Origin: Pelagibacteraceae bacterium AG-426-G09
GTDB lineage: Bacteria; Pseudomonadota; Alphaproteobacteria; Pelagibacterales; Pelagibacteraceae
Direction: 5' to 3'
NCBI GenBank assembly: GCA_003210075.1
Contig: QCNR01000006.1
Span: forward strand, 1-64,000
DNA: 64,000 bases
The notes under the pieces were generated by a model that was not told the origin of the DNA, ran no database searches, and worked only from the letters and a program-made list of their open reading frames with translations. Position 1 is the stretch's first letter, and each line of letters begins with the position of its first letter. Positions 37,091 through 45,857 of the stretch are shown piece by piece. A program made the translations under genes and the position numbers.

Positions 37091-38074
37091 TTAAATACTC
37101 GCTTCTTGTAGTTGCGGATATTTTACTTTATCTAGAATATGCTCAACTTTTTGTACATCTGCATCTCTAACACACAAATTCTCACTTAAATATCTTTTCC
37201 AAAAACTTGAACCAGATATACCGTGAAATAAACCTAATGTGTGTCTCATAATATGATGAAGCTTTGTTCCTTTTTTAATTTCAACTTTAACATAATCAAC
37301 TAATTGCTTTACAACTTCCTCTCTCGAAGAAATATTTTCATTTGAATATATTTCTTTTTCAATATCAGCTAAGAAGTATGGCGAGTGATAAATTGATCTT
37401 CCAATCATAACTCCATTAACTTTTTTTAGATGATCTTTAATTTGTTCTGTAGATGTAATTCCTCCATTTATAATTATTTCAAGCTTAGGAAAATCTTTTT
37501 TTAATTTATAAACAACATCGTATTTAAGTGGCGGTATATTAAGATTTTGCTTTGGGGTAAATTTACCTAACATAGCTTTTCTCGCATGCATGATAAAAGT
37601 TTTAACACCAGTTTTCGATAATAAGTTTATGAAATTATAAATATTTTCATAATCCTCTACATTATCATAACCAATTCTTGTTTTAACTGTAACTGGTAAT
37701 TTAGTACATGAAACCATTTCATTAAGACAATCAGCAACAAGATTTGGTTCTTTCATTAAACATGCTCCAAATTTATTTTTTTGTACTTTTTTACTCGGGC
37801 AACCTAAATTTAGATTAATTTCGTCATAGCCAAAACTTTCTCCAACTTTGGTTGCATTTGATAAAAGTTTAGGTGATGATCCACCTAGTTGAAGTGCAAC
37901 TGGTTTTTCTTTAATATTAAATTCTAATAGTTTTTTTTTATCGCCCCTATCGATTGCCTCTGAAACAATCATTTCGGTATATAGAAGGACGTTTTTACTA
38001 ATTAATCTTAAAAAATATCTCTCATGACGATCTGTGCAATCCATCATAGGTGCTACTGAGACTAATCTATTCAT
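37091..38074 (-). CDS. dusA: tRNA-dihydrouridine synthase A
   Basis: The 327-aa flavoenzyme reduces uridines in the tRNA D loop. DusA-type signatures are VAPMMDCTDRHERYFLRLISKNVLLYTEM at residue 7, NLNLGCPSKKVQKNKFGACLMKEP near residue 89 (catalytic Cys), VKTRIGYD near residue 129, FIMHARKAMLGKFTPKQN near residue 159 and NGGITS near residue 203. The HxARKA-type segment and MDxTDRH start distinguish DusA from DusB and DusC. It lies between rpoZ and the permease gene on the minus strand. Confidence 0.94.
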   Translation of the reverse strand: MNRLVSVAPMMDCTDRHERYFLRLISKNVLLYTEMIVSEAIDRGDKKKLLEFNIKEKPVALQLGGSSPKLLSNATKVGESFGYDEINLNLGCPSKKVQKNKFGACLMKEPNLVADCLNEMVSCTKLPVTVKTRIGYDNVEDYENIYNFINLLSKTGVKTFIMHARKAMLGKFTPKQNLNIPPLKYDVVYKLKKDFPKLEIIINGGITSTEQIKDHLKKVNGVMIGRSIYHSPYFLADIEKEIYSNENISSREEVVKQLVDYVKVEIKKGTKLHHIMRHTLGLFHGISGSSFWKRYLSENLCVRDADVQKVEHILDKVKYPQLQEASI

Positions 38075-38103
38075 AAAAACTAGGAAATTAATATATTATT
38101 TAA

Positions 38104-38619
38104 TTAACTATTTGAAGTTTCTGATTCATCAGCGACTACTTCATTATTTTCATCTTCTGTCATTTGATCTAATGAAACATCTTCATTTTGTGATTCTATG
38201 TCTTCTACTTTAACTTCGGGTGAATTGGTTAATTCTTCGAGATCTTCTTTTGAAACTTGAATTTTTTCTGGAATTTTTCTGGCTCTTTTTGATGGTAAAA
38301 TAGGTACTCCACTTTTTGAAATTTCACCCTTATAAAGATTTTCAAAATCATCACCGATTTCCTCATCTTCTTCTATAGTATCATCAATTTGCTCAACATG
38401 TTTTCTTAATTTATAAACCGCACTATCAACTAATTCAGAAACTTTAACTTTTTCTTCAGCTATCTCTCTTAATGAAATAACTGTATTTTTGTCATTGTCT
38501 TTCGGTAATGTTGGTTCAATTCCTGAGTTAAGCTGTGTTACTCTCTCTTTTGCTACTAATACTAGTTGATAAGGACTATCTACTTTATCAATACAATCTT
38601 CTACCGTTACTCTTGCCAT
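38104..38619 (-). CDS. rpoZ: RNA polymerase omega subunit with long acidic tail
   Basis: The first 65 residues are omega: [30 protein letters not shown] and [11 protein letters not shown] match the family, whose members are usually 70-130 aa and help assemble the beta' subunit. Here the protein reaches 171 aa. Residues from about 70 on are low-complexity and acidic ([23 protein letters not shown]) with a basic patch [10 protein letters not shown] in the middle. The tail has no recognised fold. The gene has an ordinary ATG start and its own short spacer on each side. Confidence 0.92.
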   Translation of the reverse strand: MARVTVEDCIDKVDSPYQLVLVAKERVTQLNSGIEPTLPKDNDKNTVISLREIAEEKVKVSELVDSAVYKLRKHVEQIDDTIEEDEEIGDDFENLYKGEISKSGVPILPSKRARKIPEKIQVSKEDLEELTNSPEVKVEDIESQNEDVSLDQMTEDENNEVVADESETSNS

Positions 38620-38659
38620 GCGTGGTGTTTATACTCCAAGTTTAACAAAATCAAGGTTT

Positions 38660-39869
38660 TTATTGTTTTATTGGATTTAGCTTATTTCTTATTAAAAAAA
38701 GCAAAAATAGAGAAATTGATATGTAAATTGATGAAATTATAGCAATCTGCTCTATTGAAAATCCTCTATCAATCAATACTCCAAATAAAGCGGTACCAAA
38801 TGCTGTTGCAAAAACCATTAGAGCAGTTGTTAATGCTTTTATAGAACCAATATATTTAACACCATAAATCTCTGCCCAAGTAGAAGAGCCTAGTACGTTA
38901 GCAAATCCATTGGAAACACCAATTAAACCAAGAAAAACAAAAGCTGTTATAGGATGATTAAAATAAATTATCACAATAACCGAAAGCAAAAGCGGGATAT
39001 TCATGAAAATTAGTAATTTTCTACTAGTAAATTTATCTATTAAAAAAACCTGATAAAAACAAAGTTATTACAGATAATATTGAATAAACCATGAATGATT
39101 GGGCAATAATAAAAGGACCCCAGTTTTTAGATTCTAATATGAAAGATTGATATACAAAGGTACCAGTTGCAATCCACGGCATTGCTAACATATTTGCGCA
39201 TATTATATAAAATCTAAAATCTTTAATAACTTCAATTCGTTTCCAGTCTTTAATTTTATCATCTAGAGAATTTTCGTCTTCCTGGGTTTCTCTAGAATCG
39301 AAATTTAAATTTCTAACAAGAAAGTAAGAAGCAAGAGGAAGAAAAATTATTACAATTATCGCTATTGTTATCCAAATGTTTTTCCAATTATAAATCGCTA
39401 AAAGATATACAATTAATACTGGAAGAATAAATTCAGCAGTTGAAAGTCCAAACCATCCAGTGCTTAATGCCTTTCCTCTAGATTTTGTAAAATATCTTGA
39501 AATAGTTGTTGTTGCAGTATGAGACATCATACCTTGTCCTGCAAATCTCATTAAAAAAATTGCAATAAATAACAAAGATACAGATGATATTTTTGAAAAG
39601 AAAAAAGATGAAAAAGATAGTAATAAAATTACAAATAAAGCAAATTTCGAAATATTTATGTCATCTATTTTTTTTCCAACCCATATCAAAAGAAAGCTAC
39701 TTAATAAGGTTGCTGATGCATATATCGAGCCAAACTGCCCATGAGTAATAGAGAGTTCGTTTCTTATACTTGAGTTAAAAAGTCCTAAAAAAAAACTCTG
39801 TCCAAAGCTAGAAAAAAATGTAAATATAAATCCAAATACAATTACTTTTAAACTTAAATTTTTAAACAT
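38660..39869 (-). pseudogene. MFS transporter interrupted by one frameshift
   Basis: Two ORFs (39033-39869, 278 aa; 38660-39004, 114 aa) together make a normal 12-helix major facilitator of about 400 aa. The first ends SGFFNR at a run of seven T on the coding strand (39042-39048). Dropping one T continues as GFLIDKFTSRKLLIF straight into the second ORF, restoring the typical loop between helices. The N-terminal half has GRAFSTGW-like SRGKALSTGWFG. It resembles monocarboxylate/oxalate-formate type MFS proteins. The break may be a recent mutation, a sequencing error in the homopolymer, or slippage-tolerant expression; the rest of the coding sequence is undecayed. Confidence 0.85.
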
Positions 39870-39877
39870 AAAAAATT

Positions 39878-40747
39878 ATGACTTGTAATGTTGCTTTCAT
39901 CGGTCTTGGTGTAATGGGTTATCCAATGGCTGGTTATATATCAAAAGGTGGACATAATGTAACTGTTTTTAATCGCACAAAATCAAAAGCAGAAAAATGG
40001 ACAAGTGAATTTAAAGGTAAAATCGCAGAAACACCTGCTGAAGCTGCAAAAGATGCTGAATATATTTTTACATGTGTTGGTAACGATAATGATTTAAGAG
40101 AAGTCACTTTTGGAGACAACGGTGCTTTTAAAACAATTAAGAAGGGTGCGATCTACGTAGATAACACTACAGCTTCTGCAACAATTGCAAGGGAGATTTA
40201 TGAATATGCCAAAAAAAATGGATTTGGTTCCTTAGACGCTCCTGTATCAGGTGGTCAGGCTGGTGCGGAAAATGGAGCTCTAACAGTTATGATTGGTGGA
40301 GATCAAGCAGACTTCGATAAGGCAAAAGATAAAATAGATTGTTATAGCAAAAAAATGAAGCTTCTTGGAAAAGCTGGTAGTGGTCAACTTGCAAAGATGG
40401 TTAATCAAATATGTATTGCAGGATTGGTCCAAGGTTTATCTGAAGGAATTAACTTTGGGATGAAAGCTGGATTAAACATGGAAGATGTAATCGAAGTTAT
40501 ATCAAAAGGTGCTGCTCAGTCCTGGCAGATGGAAAATAGATACAAAACAATGATTGATGATAAATTTGATTTTGGTTTTGCAGTTGATTGGATGAGGAAA
40601 GATTTAAAAATTGCAATGGATGAAGCTAAAAATAATGGCTCTTTATTACCTATCACTGAACTTGTAGATAAATATTACGGAGAAGTTCAAGAAATGGGTG
40701 GCAACCGTTGGGATACATCAAGTTTAATCAGAAGATTTAGAAAGTAA
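39878..40747 (+). CDS. 3-hydroxyisobutyrate dehydrogenase family oxidoreductase
   Basis: The 289-aa beta-hydroxyacid dehydrogenase has the NAD(P) motif VAFIGLGVMGYPMAGYI at residue 5, the substrate segment DAPVSGGQAGAENGALTVMIGG near residue 119, the catalytic lysine in GQLAKMVNQICIAG near residue 169 and DLKIAMDEAKNNGSLLP near residue 247. The family includes 3-hydroxyisobutyrate, tartronate semialdehyde and glyoxylate reductases; the sequence alone does not pick one. The FNRTK after the second strand suggests NADP preference. Its ATG is only eight bases from the divergent MFS start. Confidence 0.85.
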   Translation: MTCNVAFIGLGVMGYPMAGYISKGGHNVTVFNRTKSKAEKWTSEFKGKIAETPAEAAKDAEYIFTCVGNDNDLREVTFGDNGAFKTIKKGAIYVDNTTASATIAREIYEYAKKNGFGSLDAPVSGGQAGAENGALTVMIGGDQADFDKAKDKIDCYSKKMKLLGKAGSGQLAKMVNQICIAGLVQGLSEGINFGMKAGLNMEDVIEVISKGAAQSWQMENRYKTMIDDKFDFGFAVDWMRKDLKIAMDEAKNNGSLLPITELVDKYYGEVQEMGGNRWDTSSLIRRFRK

Positions 40748-40753
40748 AATTGT

Positions 40754-41353
40754 ATGCAACCAGCATACTACGAAAATTTAAAAGAAATTCAAAACAAGTA
40801 CTGGTCTATGTTAGATGATGCTGTTACCAATAGAGCTTCTCCTTTTAGAATTCCTGTTTTTATGTGTGCTCATCAAGATGAAATTGATGGAAGAATAGTT
40901 GTTCTAAGAAAATCTGATAGAGAAAATAATCTATTACAATTTCATACTGATCTTAGATCTCCAAAAGTACATATACTAAAGAAAAACAATAAAGCTTCAC
41001 TCCTTTTTTATGACAAAGAGGAAAAAATTCAATTAAGGGTAAAAGTGGAATGTAAAATAAATAATCAAAACTCCACAACTGAAGAATCTTGGAAAAAAAC
41101 TCAACATATAAGTAGAAGATGCTATTTAACAGATAGTCCTCCTGGAACTACATCGAAAAATCCTACATCTGGTATGATATCTAAATTAGAAGATTTTGAT
41201 TATACGATGGAACAAAGTGAAGAAGGTTATAAAAACTTTACTGTTATTAAATGTAAAATTAAATCTATTGAATGGCTATATCTTGCAGCCAAAGGACATC
41301 GAAGAGCTAAGTTTGATTTTGAAACTAATAAAAATGTTTGGTTAGTTCCTTAA
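40754..41353 (+). CDS. Pyridoxamine 5'-phosphate oxidase-like FMN-binding protein
   Basis: The 199-aa protein has the split-barrel flavin fold: RIPVFMCAHQDEIDGRIVVLRKSDREN near residue 32, LLQFHTDLRSPKVHILKKNNKASLLFYDKEEKIQLRVKV near residue 60, and the C-terminal RRAKFDFETNKNVWLVP like the PNPOx tail. It matches the PNPOx-related proteins in which the true PdxH substrate residues are not conserved. A flavin or FMN-dependent reductase role is possible. It follows the dehydrogenase gene by six bases and overlaps the convergent hydrolase stop by four. Confidence 0.75.
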   Translation: MQPAYYENLKEIQNKYWSMLDDAVTNRASPFRIPVFMCAHQDEIDGRIVVLRKSDRENNLLQFHTDLRSPKVHILKKNNKASLLFYDKEEKIQLRVKVECKINNQNSTTEESWKKTQHISRRCYLTDSPPGTTSKNPTSGMISKLEDFDYTMEQSEEGYKNFTVIKCKIKSIEWLYLAAKGHRRAKFDFETNKNVWLVP

Positions 41354-42444
41354 TTTAGTAAGTTTTCTTCCCAAAATTTAATATTTTTATTAAAAAACTG
41401 TTTTCCTTTATCTCCACCACCTTTTGCACCTGTAAACATGCATGCGCTGTTATTATAGGCATCATAACTGAACTTTAAAGTTCGTAGTGGATCTTCTTTA
41501 GACATTTTGTAAAAATCGTCCTCTGTTTTCCAACGATCTACATATTCTAACAAAAAGTCCATGTATGATTTGCTCATTTTTCCATTATCCTCTGTATACC
41601 ATTTAGGACATTTCCAAAAAATCTGTGCATATTCCATATCTTCAACTTCATAATTACCAATAAAATCATGATGCCATCCTTTTTTAACATCAACTTTTAT
41701 ATCTCCGCCATTTGCTTTTATTTTATTACCAAGTTCAACACAAGGTTCTGCTCTTGTATAGTTATCTGATCCACCTAAAATCATCCATGTTTTAGTTTCT
41801 TTTATCGGTTGAGGGTTTCTAAACATTCCAACGTCTTCACAGTCAGCATATAATGGTTGAGCTGCAGCAAAATATAAATCTTTGCTTATAAGTGCATCTC
41901 TTAATCTTTTTTCTGATGCTAAAATTGAAACCATTCCGCCTCTTGATCCTCCTTGAATACCAATTTTTTTTATATCGATCTTTGGATTCTTAGATAAGTA
42001 TTCAAGGGCAATGAAAGGATCAATAAATTGTGACCAAATATTTACTGTAAATTGATTGCCGGCTGTACTACCCAATTGATCTCTTGCGGTAAAATGATCA
42101 ATGAACATTGTTGCAATTCCTTTTTTTTGTAATTTCTTAGCCTGTTTTGTATGCCAAACCATCCACTTTGAATAAAATTCCTCAGGTCCCCAACTGCTAT
42201 GGCTTACCATTACGAGAGGAAAAGGTCCGTCACCTTTTGGGTATATAATTAAAGCATCAAACTCACTTGGTGAATCTTTATACCAACCTTCTTGAATAGA
42301 ATAAAAATCAAAAGCTCTATAAGATGGTATCTTTACTAACTCGCTATTTTTGAATCTTTTTTGTTGTTTAACCATGAATTCATTAAATGCAAAAGAGGGG
42401 CCTGCAATTAATAAAGCAACGAATATTATAAATATTTTTTTCAG
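41350..42444 (-). CDS. Secreted dienelactone hydrolase-like alpha/beta hydrolase
   Basis: The ORF track begins at ATG 42375, but the open frame continues upstream 23 codons to a CTG at 42444, encoding (M)KKIFIIFVALLIAGPSFAFNEF, a textbook signal peptide ending in an SFA cleavage site. No ATG, GTG or TTG lies in that stretch before a TAA, so CTG is the likely start, giving 364 aa. The mature part has the nucleophile elbow GIQGGSRGGMVS (Ser about residue 167 of the long form), a YPKGDGPFPLVMVSHSSWG oxyanion region and GWHHDF with the probable catalytic His. The substrate is unknown. It ends in a four-base overlap with the previous gene. Confidence 0.75.
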   Translation of the reverse strand: MKKIFIIFVALLIAGPSFAFNEFMVKQQKRFKNSELVKIPSYRAFDFYSIQEGWYKDSPSEFDALIIYPKGDGPFPLVMVSHSSWGPEEFYSKWMVWHTKQAKKLQKKGIATMFIDHFTARDQLGSTAGNQFTVNIWSQFIDPFIALEYLSKNPKIDIKKIGIQGGSRGGMVSILASEKRLRDALISKDLYFAAAQPLYADCEDVGMFRNPQPIKETKTWMILGGSDNYTRAEPCVELGNKIKANGGDIKVDVKKGWHHDFIGNYEVEDMEYAQIFWKCPKWYTEDNGKMSKSYMDFLLEYVDRWKTEDDFYKMSKEDPLRTLKFSYDAYNNSACMFTGAKGGGDKGKQFFNKNIKFWEENLLN

Positions 42445-42482
42445 ATTTAAAGTTTACATTCAAATTAAATCTTTAGATACAT

Positions 42483-42995
42483 CTAAAAAATTGATTTTGA
42501 GTATTTTTTCCAGTTATCTTGATAATGTTTAGTGTTTTCCCAAACTGCTTTCTTTTCCTCTTCTGTAACTTCTCTTACAACCTTACCTGGTGAACCAATA
42601 ACAAGTGAGTTGTCTGGTATCTCTTTATTCTCTGTAATTAAAGCTTTTGCCCCAATGATACAATTTTTTCCAATTTTTGCATTATTGAGAATCACTGCAC
42701 CAATTCCAATTAAACTATTATCCCCTATCGTACATCCATGAAGCATAACCATATGACCAACTGTAACATTTTTTCCAACTTTTAAAGGACATCCAGGATC
42801 TGTATGCAAAACACTGCCATCTTGAACATTTGACCCCTCACCTATATGAATATTTTCAATATCTCCTCTTAATGTCGCATTAAACCAAATACTAGAATTC
42901 TTGTCTAATGTGACATCTCCTATTACTACTGCGTTTGGGGCTACCCAATTTTCGCCAGAGTTTTTTGGTTTTTTATCTTTTAAATCGTAAAACAT
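42483..42995 (-). CDS. Gamma carbonic anhydrase-like hexapeptide protein (YrdA/PaaY type)
   Basis: The 170-aa left-handed beta-helix protein shows the family pattern [36 protein letters not shown] near residue 35, then [25 protein letters not shown] near residue 83 with the zinc-ligand histidines ([11 protein letters not shown]). It ends with a helix [20 protein letters not shown]. Members bind zinc at trimer interfaces; some are carbonic anhydrases, many have no measured activity. It is divergent from the thioredoxin-like gene with about 20 bases between starts. Confidence 0.88.
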   Translation of the reverse strand: MFYDLKDKKPKNSGENWVAPNAVVIGDVTLDKNSSIWFNATLRGDIENIHIGEGSNVQDGSVLHTDPGCPLKVGKNVTVGHMVMLHGCTIGDNSLIGIGAVILNNAKIGKNCIIGAKALITENKEIPDNSLVIGSPGKVVREVTEEEKKAVWENTKHYQDNWKKYSKSIF

Positions 42996-43015
42996 AATTT
43001 ATATAATAATACATT

Positions 43016-43564
43016 ATGGCTATAGAAACTCCAATATGTGATTTTGGTAAGAAGGCACCTGACTTTAAACTTAAATCAACCGATAACAAAATTTTATCTC
43101 TTAATGACATAAAAGGTGAAAATGGAACCTTGATAATGTTTATATGTAATCATTGCCCTTATGTTAAGGCGGTTACAAAAGAAATAGTAGAAGATTGTAC
43201 TGAATTACAAAAACTTGGTATTAATGCTGTTGCGATATGTGCAAATGATGCAGAGAATTATCCTGAGGATTCATTTGAAAATATGATTGAATTTGCGAAG
43301 AAAAATAAATTTAATTTCCCCTATCTCACAGATGAAACTCAGGAAATTGCGAAAACTTATGGTGCAGTATGTACACCAGACTTTTTTGGATACAATAAAG
43401 ATCTTGAACTTCAATATAGAGGACGATTAAGAGAGCTTAAAAACTTAGTTCCTGTAAAAGAGGGGACAAGTGATTTATTAAAGGCAATGAAGCAAATTGC
43501 TGAAAGTGGTAACGGACCTGAAAATCAAGTACCAAGTGCCGGCTGTAGTATTAAGTGGAAATAA
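43016..43564 (+). CDS. Thioredoxin-like / AhpC-TSA family protein
   Basis: The 182-aa cytosolic protein has a thioredoxin fold with the CNHCPYVKAV redox motif near residue 42, after PDFKLKSTDNKILSLNDIKGENGTLIMFI. The cis-Pro segment is TPDFFGY near residue 121. CxxCPY-bearing members of the alkyl hydroperoxide reductase/redoxin family are widespread in marine bacteria, usually unnamed. No signal peptide is visible. It may be a peroxiredoxin or a thiol-disulfide exchanger. It is followed after four bases by a glycosyltransferase gene. Confidence 0.8.
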   Translation: MAIETPICDFGKKAPDFKLKSTDNKILSLNDIKGENGTLIMFICNHCPYVKAVTKEIVEDCTELQKLGINAVAICANDAENYPEDSFENMIEFAKKNKFNFPYLTDETQEIAKTYGAVCTPDFFGYNKDLELQYRGRLRELKNLVPVKEGTSDLLKAMKQIAESGNGPENQVPSAGCSIKWK

Positions 43565-43568
43565 TTAA

Positions 43569-44651
43569 ATGCATTTAGTTGTAACTCGAAGTTATCCTCC
43601 AGAAATAGGTGGGATGCAAAATTTAATGTGGGGCCTTACAAATTCTTTGTCAAAACACGATTTAATAAAAGTTTTTGCTGATGATCATGATAATGCAAAA
43701 CAGTTTGATGAAAAAGTTTCTTTTACTATAGAAAGAATTGGGGGTCCAAAATTAATAAAAAAATATAGAAAGTCATTCTTGGTAAACAACTATCTTGAGA
43801 ATAATAACAAAGTTAAAACTGTTATTGCTGATCATTGGAAAAGCTTAGAAAAAATAAAAACAAATGTAAAAAAAATATGTTTAATTCATTCAAAAGAAAT
43901 AAATCATAATAAAGGATCATTCTTAAATAAAAGAGTTTTGAAAGTACTTAATAATGTTGATAAGATTGTAGCCAACTCTAACTTTACAAAAGAACTTGCT
44001 ATTTCTTTGGGTGTAATGGCTGAAAAAATAATCGTCATAAACCCAGGAATTGATCCTGTCAAAGAAATAGATGACAAAATTCTCAAAGAGGCTGATAAAA
44101 TACTTAAGGGGAAAAATCCAAGATTAATTACTGTATCTAGATACGATAAAAGAAAAAGCCATGATAAGATAATTATGGCGTTAAGAAATTTAAAACAAAT
44201 TTATCCAAATATTATTTATACCTCTATTGGGTATGGCGAAGAAGAAGAGAATATTAAAAAGTTAACTAAAGAACTTGATTTAAATGACCAAGTTTTGTTC
44301 TTTAAAAATATTAGTACTGAACTAAAAAACGCATTAATTGCAAAGTCTCATGTATTTGTAATGCCTTCTATAACTTATAAAAAATCTGTTGAAGGTTTTG
44401 GAATTGCTTACGTTGAAGCTGCACAATTTGGTATACCTTCAATTGGAGGAAAAGATGGCGGAGCATCTGATGCAATAAAACATAATGAAACAGGATTGAT
44501 TTGTGATGGTAACAACTTAGATGATATTTATTCTAGTATAGATTTAATTTTGAAAAATAATTCTTACAAAGAATTTGGTCAAAAAGCTAAGCAATTCTCT
44601 AGTAATTTTCACTGGGATAAAATTATCAAAGAATATTTAAAATTATTATGA
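43569..44651 (+). CDS. Glycosyltransferase family 4 (GT-B)
   Basis: The 360-aa protein starts with the GT4 acceptor-domain motif VVTRSYPPEIGGMQNLMWGL and carries the donor-domain pattern LITVSRYDKRKSHDKIIMAL near residue 178, then the E-x7-E nucleotide-sugar motif in KSVEGFGIAYVEAAQFGIPSIG near residue 277. It should add a hexose to a lipid or polysaccharide acceptor at the cytoplasmic membrane face. It lies among scattered glycan genes (GT9 and DUF6165 nearby) but not in a complete cluster. Donor and acceptor are unknown. Confidence 0.88.
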   Translation: MHLVVTRSYPPEIGGMQNLMWGLTNSLSKHDLIKVFADDHDNAKQFDEKVSFTIERIGGPKLIKKYRKSFLVNNYLENNNKVKTVIADHWKSLEKIKTNVKKICLIHSKEINHNKGSFLNKRVLKVLNNVDKIVANSNFTKELAISLGVMAEKIIVINPGIDPVKEIDDKILKEADKILKGKNPRLITVSRYDKRKSHDKIIMALRNLKQIYPNIIYTSIGYGEEEENIKKLTKELDLNDQVLFFKNISTELKNALIAKSHVFVMPSITYKKSVEGFGIAYVEAAQFGIPSIGGKDGGASDAIKHNETGLICDGNNLDDIYSSIDLILKNNSYKEFGQKAKQFSSNFHWDKIIKEYLKLL

Positions 44652-44664
44652 TAAGATATTAATC

Positions 44665-45081
44665 ATGATTGAGAAATTTAGCGGAATATTTCTTTTAATT
44701 GTTTTTATTCTTCACTTTATTGGCCATGGTGTTTATGGCTTTAGATGTGTGTTTGGAACAAAATCATTCCTAGATCAATATGCAATGCATGATTCAGGTG
44801 CTATCATGACAAGGTTTTTTGGATCAATTTTTTTAGCATCCTTCATAATGGCAATGTATATAATGTTTGTAAGATCGGGTGGTGTAAATGGTACATGGGG
44901 TTTTTTCAATTTAATATTTTTACAAAACCTTTCTGCATTTATTGTTGGAGTTTACACAATTAAAATAAATAAATTAGGACATACTGAAAAGACGTCGATT
45001 GAGGGAATTATTGCTCCTGGAATTTTAACGTTATTAAGTGCAATACTTTGCTACGGATTGGCAGATAAAATTTATTCTTAA
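44665..45081 (+). CDS. Small integral membrane protein of unknown function
   Basis: I do not recognise this family. The 138-aa protein has four hydrophobic segments: residues about 5-25, 50-68, 80-97 and 115-133. Polar features are HFIGHGVYGF at the end of helix 1, with two His close to the membrane, and a LDQYAMHDSGAIMTRFFGS loop before helix 2. The loop with Asp and His could bind a metal or lipid, but no catalytic motif is certain. The ATG lies 13 bases after the glycosyltransferase stop. Related proteins may exist in the same lineage. Confidence 0.65.
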   Translation: MIEKFSGIFLLIVFILHFIGHGVYGFRCVFGTKSFLDQYAMHDSGAIMTRFFGSIFLASFIMAMYIMFVRSGGVNGTWGFFNLIFLQNLSAFIVGVYTIKINKLGHTEKTSIEGIIAPGILTLLSAILCYGLADKIYS

Positions 45082-45111
45082 TTTTTAACTGTTCTATCAA
45101 GTAAAATCTTA

Positions 45112-45130
45112 AGTTCTAATAGGTAGAACT
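45112..45130. promoter_or_regulatory. Inverted repeat upstream of the IclR-type regulator
   Basis: AGTTCTA-ATAGG-TAGAACT is a perfect seven-base inverted repeat with a five-base spacer, centred about 56 bases before the regulator start. IclR proteins bind short palindromes and commonly autoregulate, so this is a candidate operator. It could instead be the stem of a terminator for the membrane-protein gene just upstream, although the following T-run begins some 14 bases later. Confidence 0.45.
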
Positions 45131-45176
45131 CTATAATTTATCGTTTTTTTTAAAAAAATATGTCGTAAGATAAACT

Positions 45177-45857
45177 ATGGATAAAAAAAATGCGGGTGTC
45201 GAAGCGGTAGATAAAGCTTTGCAAATTCTTAACGCTTTCAGCGAAAAAAGAGAAGAATTAACTTTAACAGAAATATCGAAACAAATTAATCAATACAAAA
45301 GTACAACATCTAGATTATGTACGTCATTACTTAAATTTGGATATATTGAAAGACTTCCAAATAAAAAATATAAACTTGGTAATGCAATAAACAGATTAAT
45401 TAATGTTTACGATGACACATTTCATATTAACAATCTTATACAAAAACAATTAAATTTTATTAAAGATAAAACAAATGAAACTGCAAGTTTTTGGATCAAA
45501 AGCGACAATGCACGGATTTGCATTTTGAAAAGTGAACCAGAGAAAGATATGAGGCACAATCTTATATTGGGTCAACCTAGATCGTTGGAAAGAGGATCTA
45601 GTGGGCATATAATATCAACATATCATGATTTAAAAACACAAAATAAAAATAAAGTTCTTAAAGATGAATTTTCAATCTCTCATGGTGAAATTGACCCTGA
45701 AAAAGCTTCTGTGACTGTACCTTTATTGTCAAAACAAAAAACCTTGTTGGGTGCTATATCAGTTTCTGGTCATGTTTCTAATTTCAATAAAACAAGTACT
45801 TTAAACTTTCTATCAATTCTTCAAAATTCGAGAGTAAAGTTAGAAAAGCAAATCTAA
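45177..45857 (+). CDS. IclR family transcriptional regulator
   Basis: The 226-aa protein has an N-terminal winged helix-turn-helix (AVDKALQILNAFSEKREELTLTEISKQINQYKSTTSRLCTSLLKFGYIER, residues 10-60) and a C-terminal IclR effector domain with ETASFWIKSDNARICILKSE, LERGSSGHIIS and a VPLLSKQKTLLGAISVSG block. IclR proteins sense small acids or aromatic compounds. Its targets are not evident: the neighbours are a membrane protein and a GT9 gene. The C-terminal stop overlaps the convergent GT9 stop by four bases. Confidence 0.9.
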   Translation: MDKKNAGVEAVDKALQILNAFSEKREELTLTEISKQINQYKSTTSRLCTSLLKFGYIERLPNKKYKLGNAINRLINVYDDTFHINNLIQKQLNFIKDKTNETASFWIKSDNARICILKSEPEKDMRHNLILGQPRSLERGSSGHIISTYHDLKTQNKNKVLKDEFSISHGEIDPEKASVTVPLLSKQKTLLGAISVSGHVSNFNKTSTLNFLSILQNSRVKLEKQI

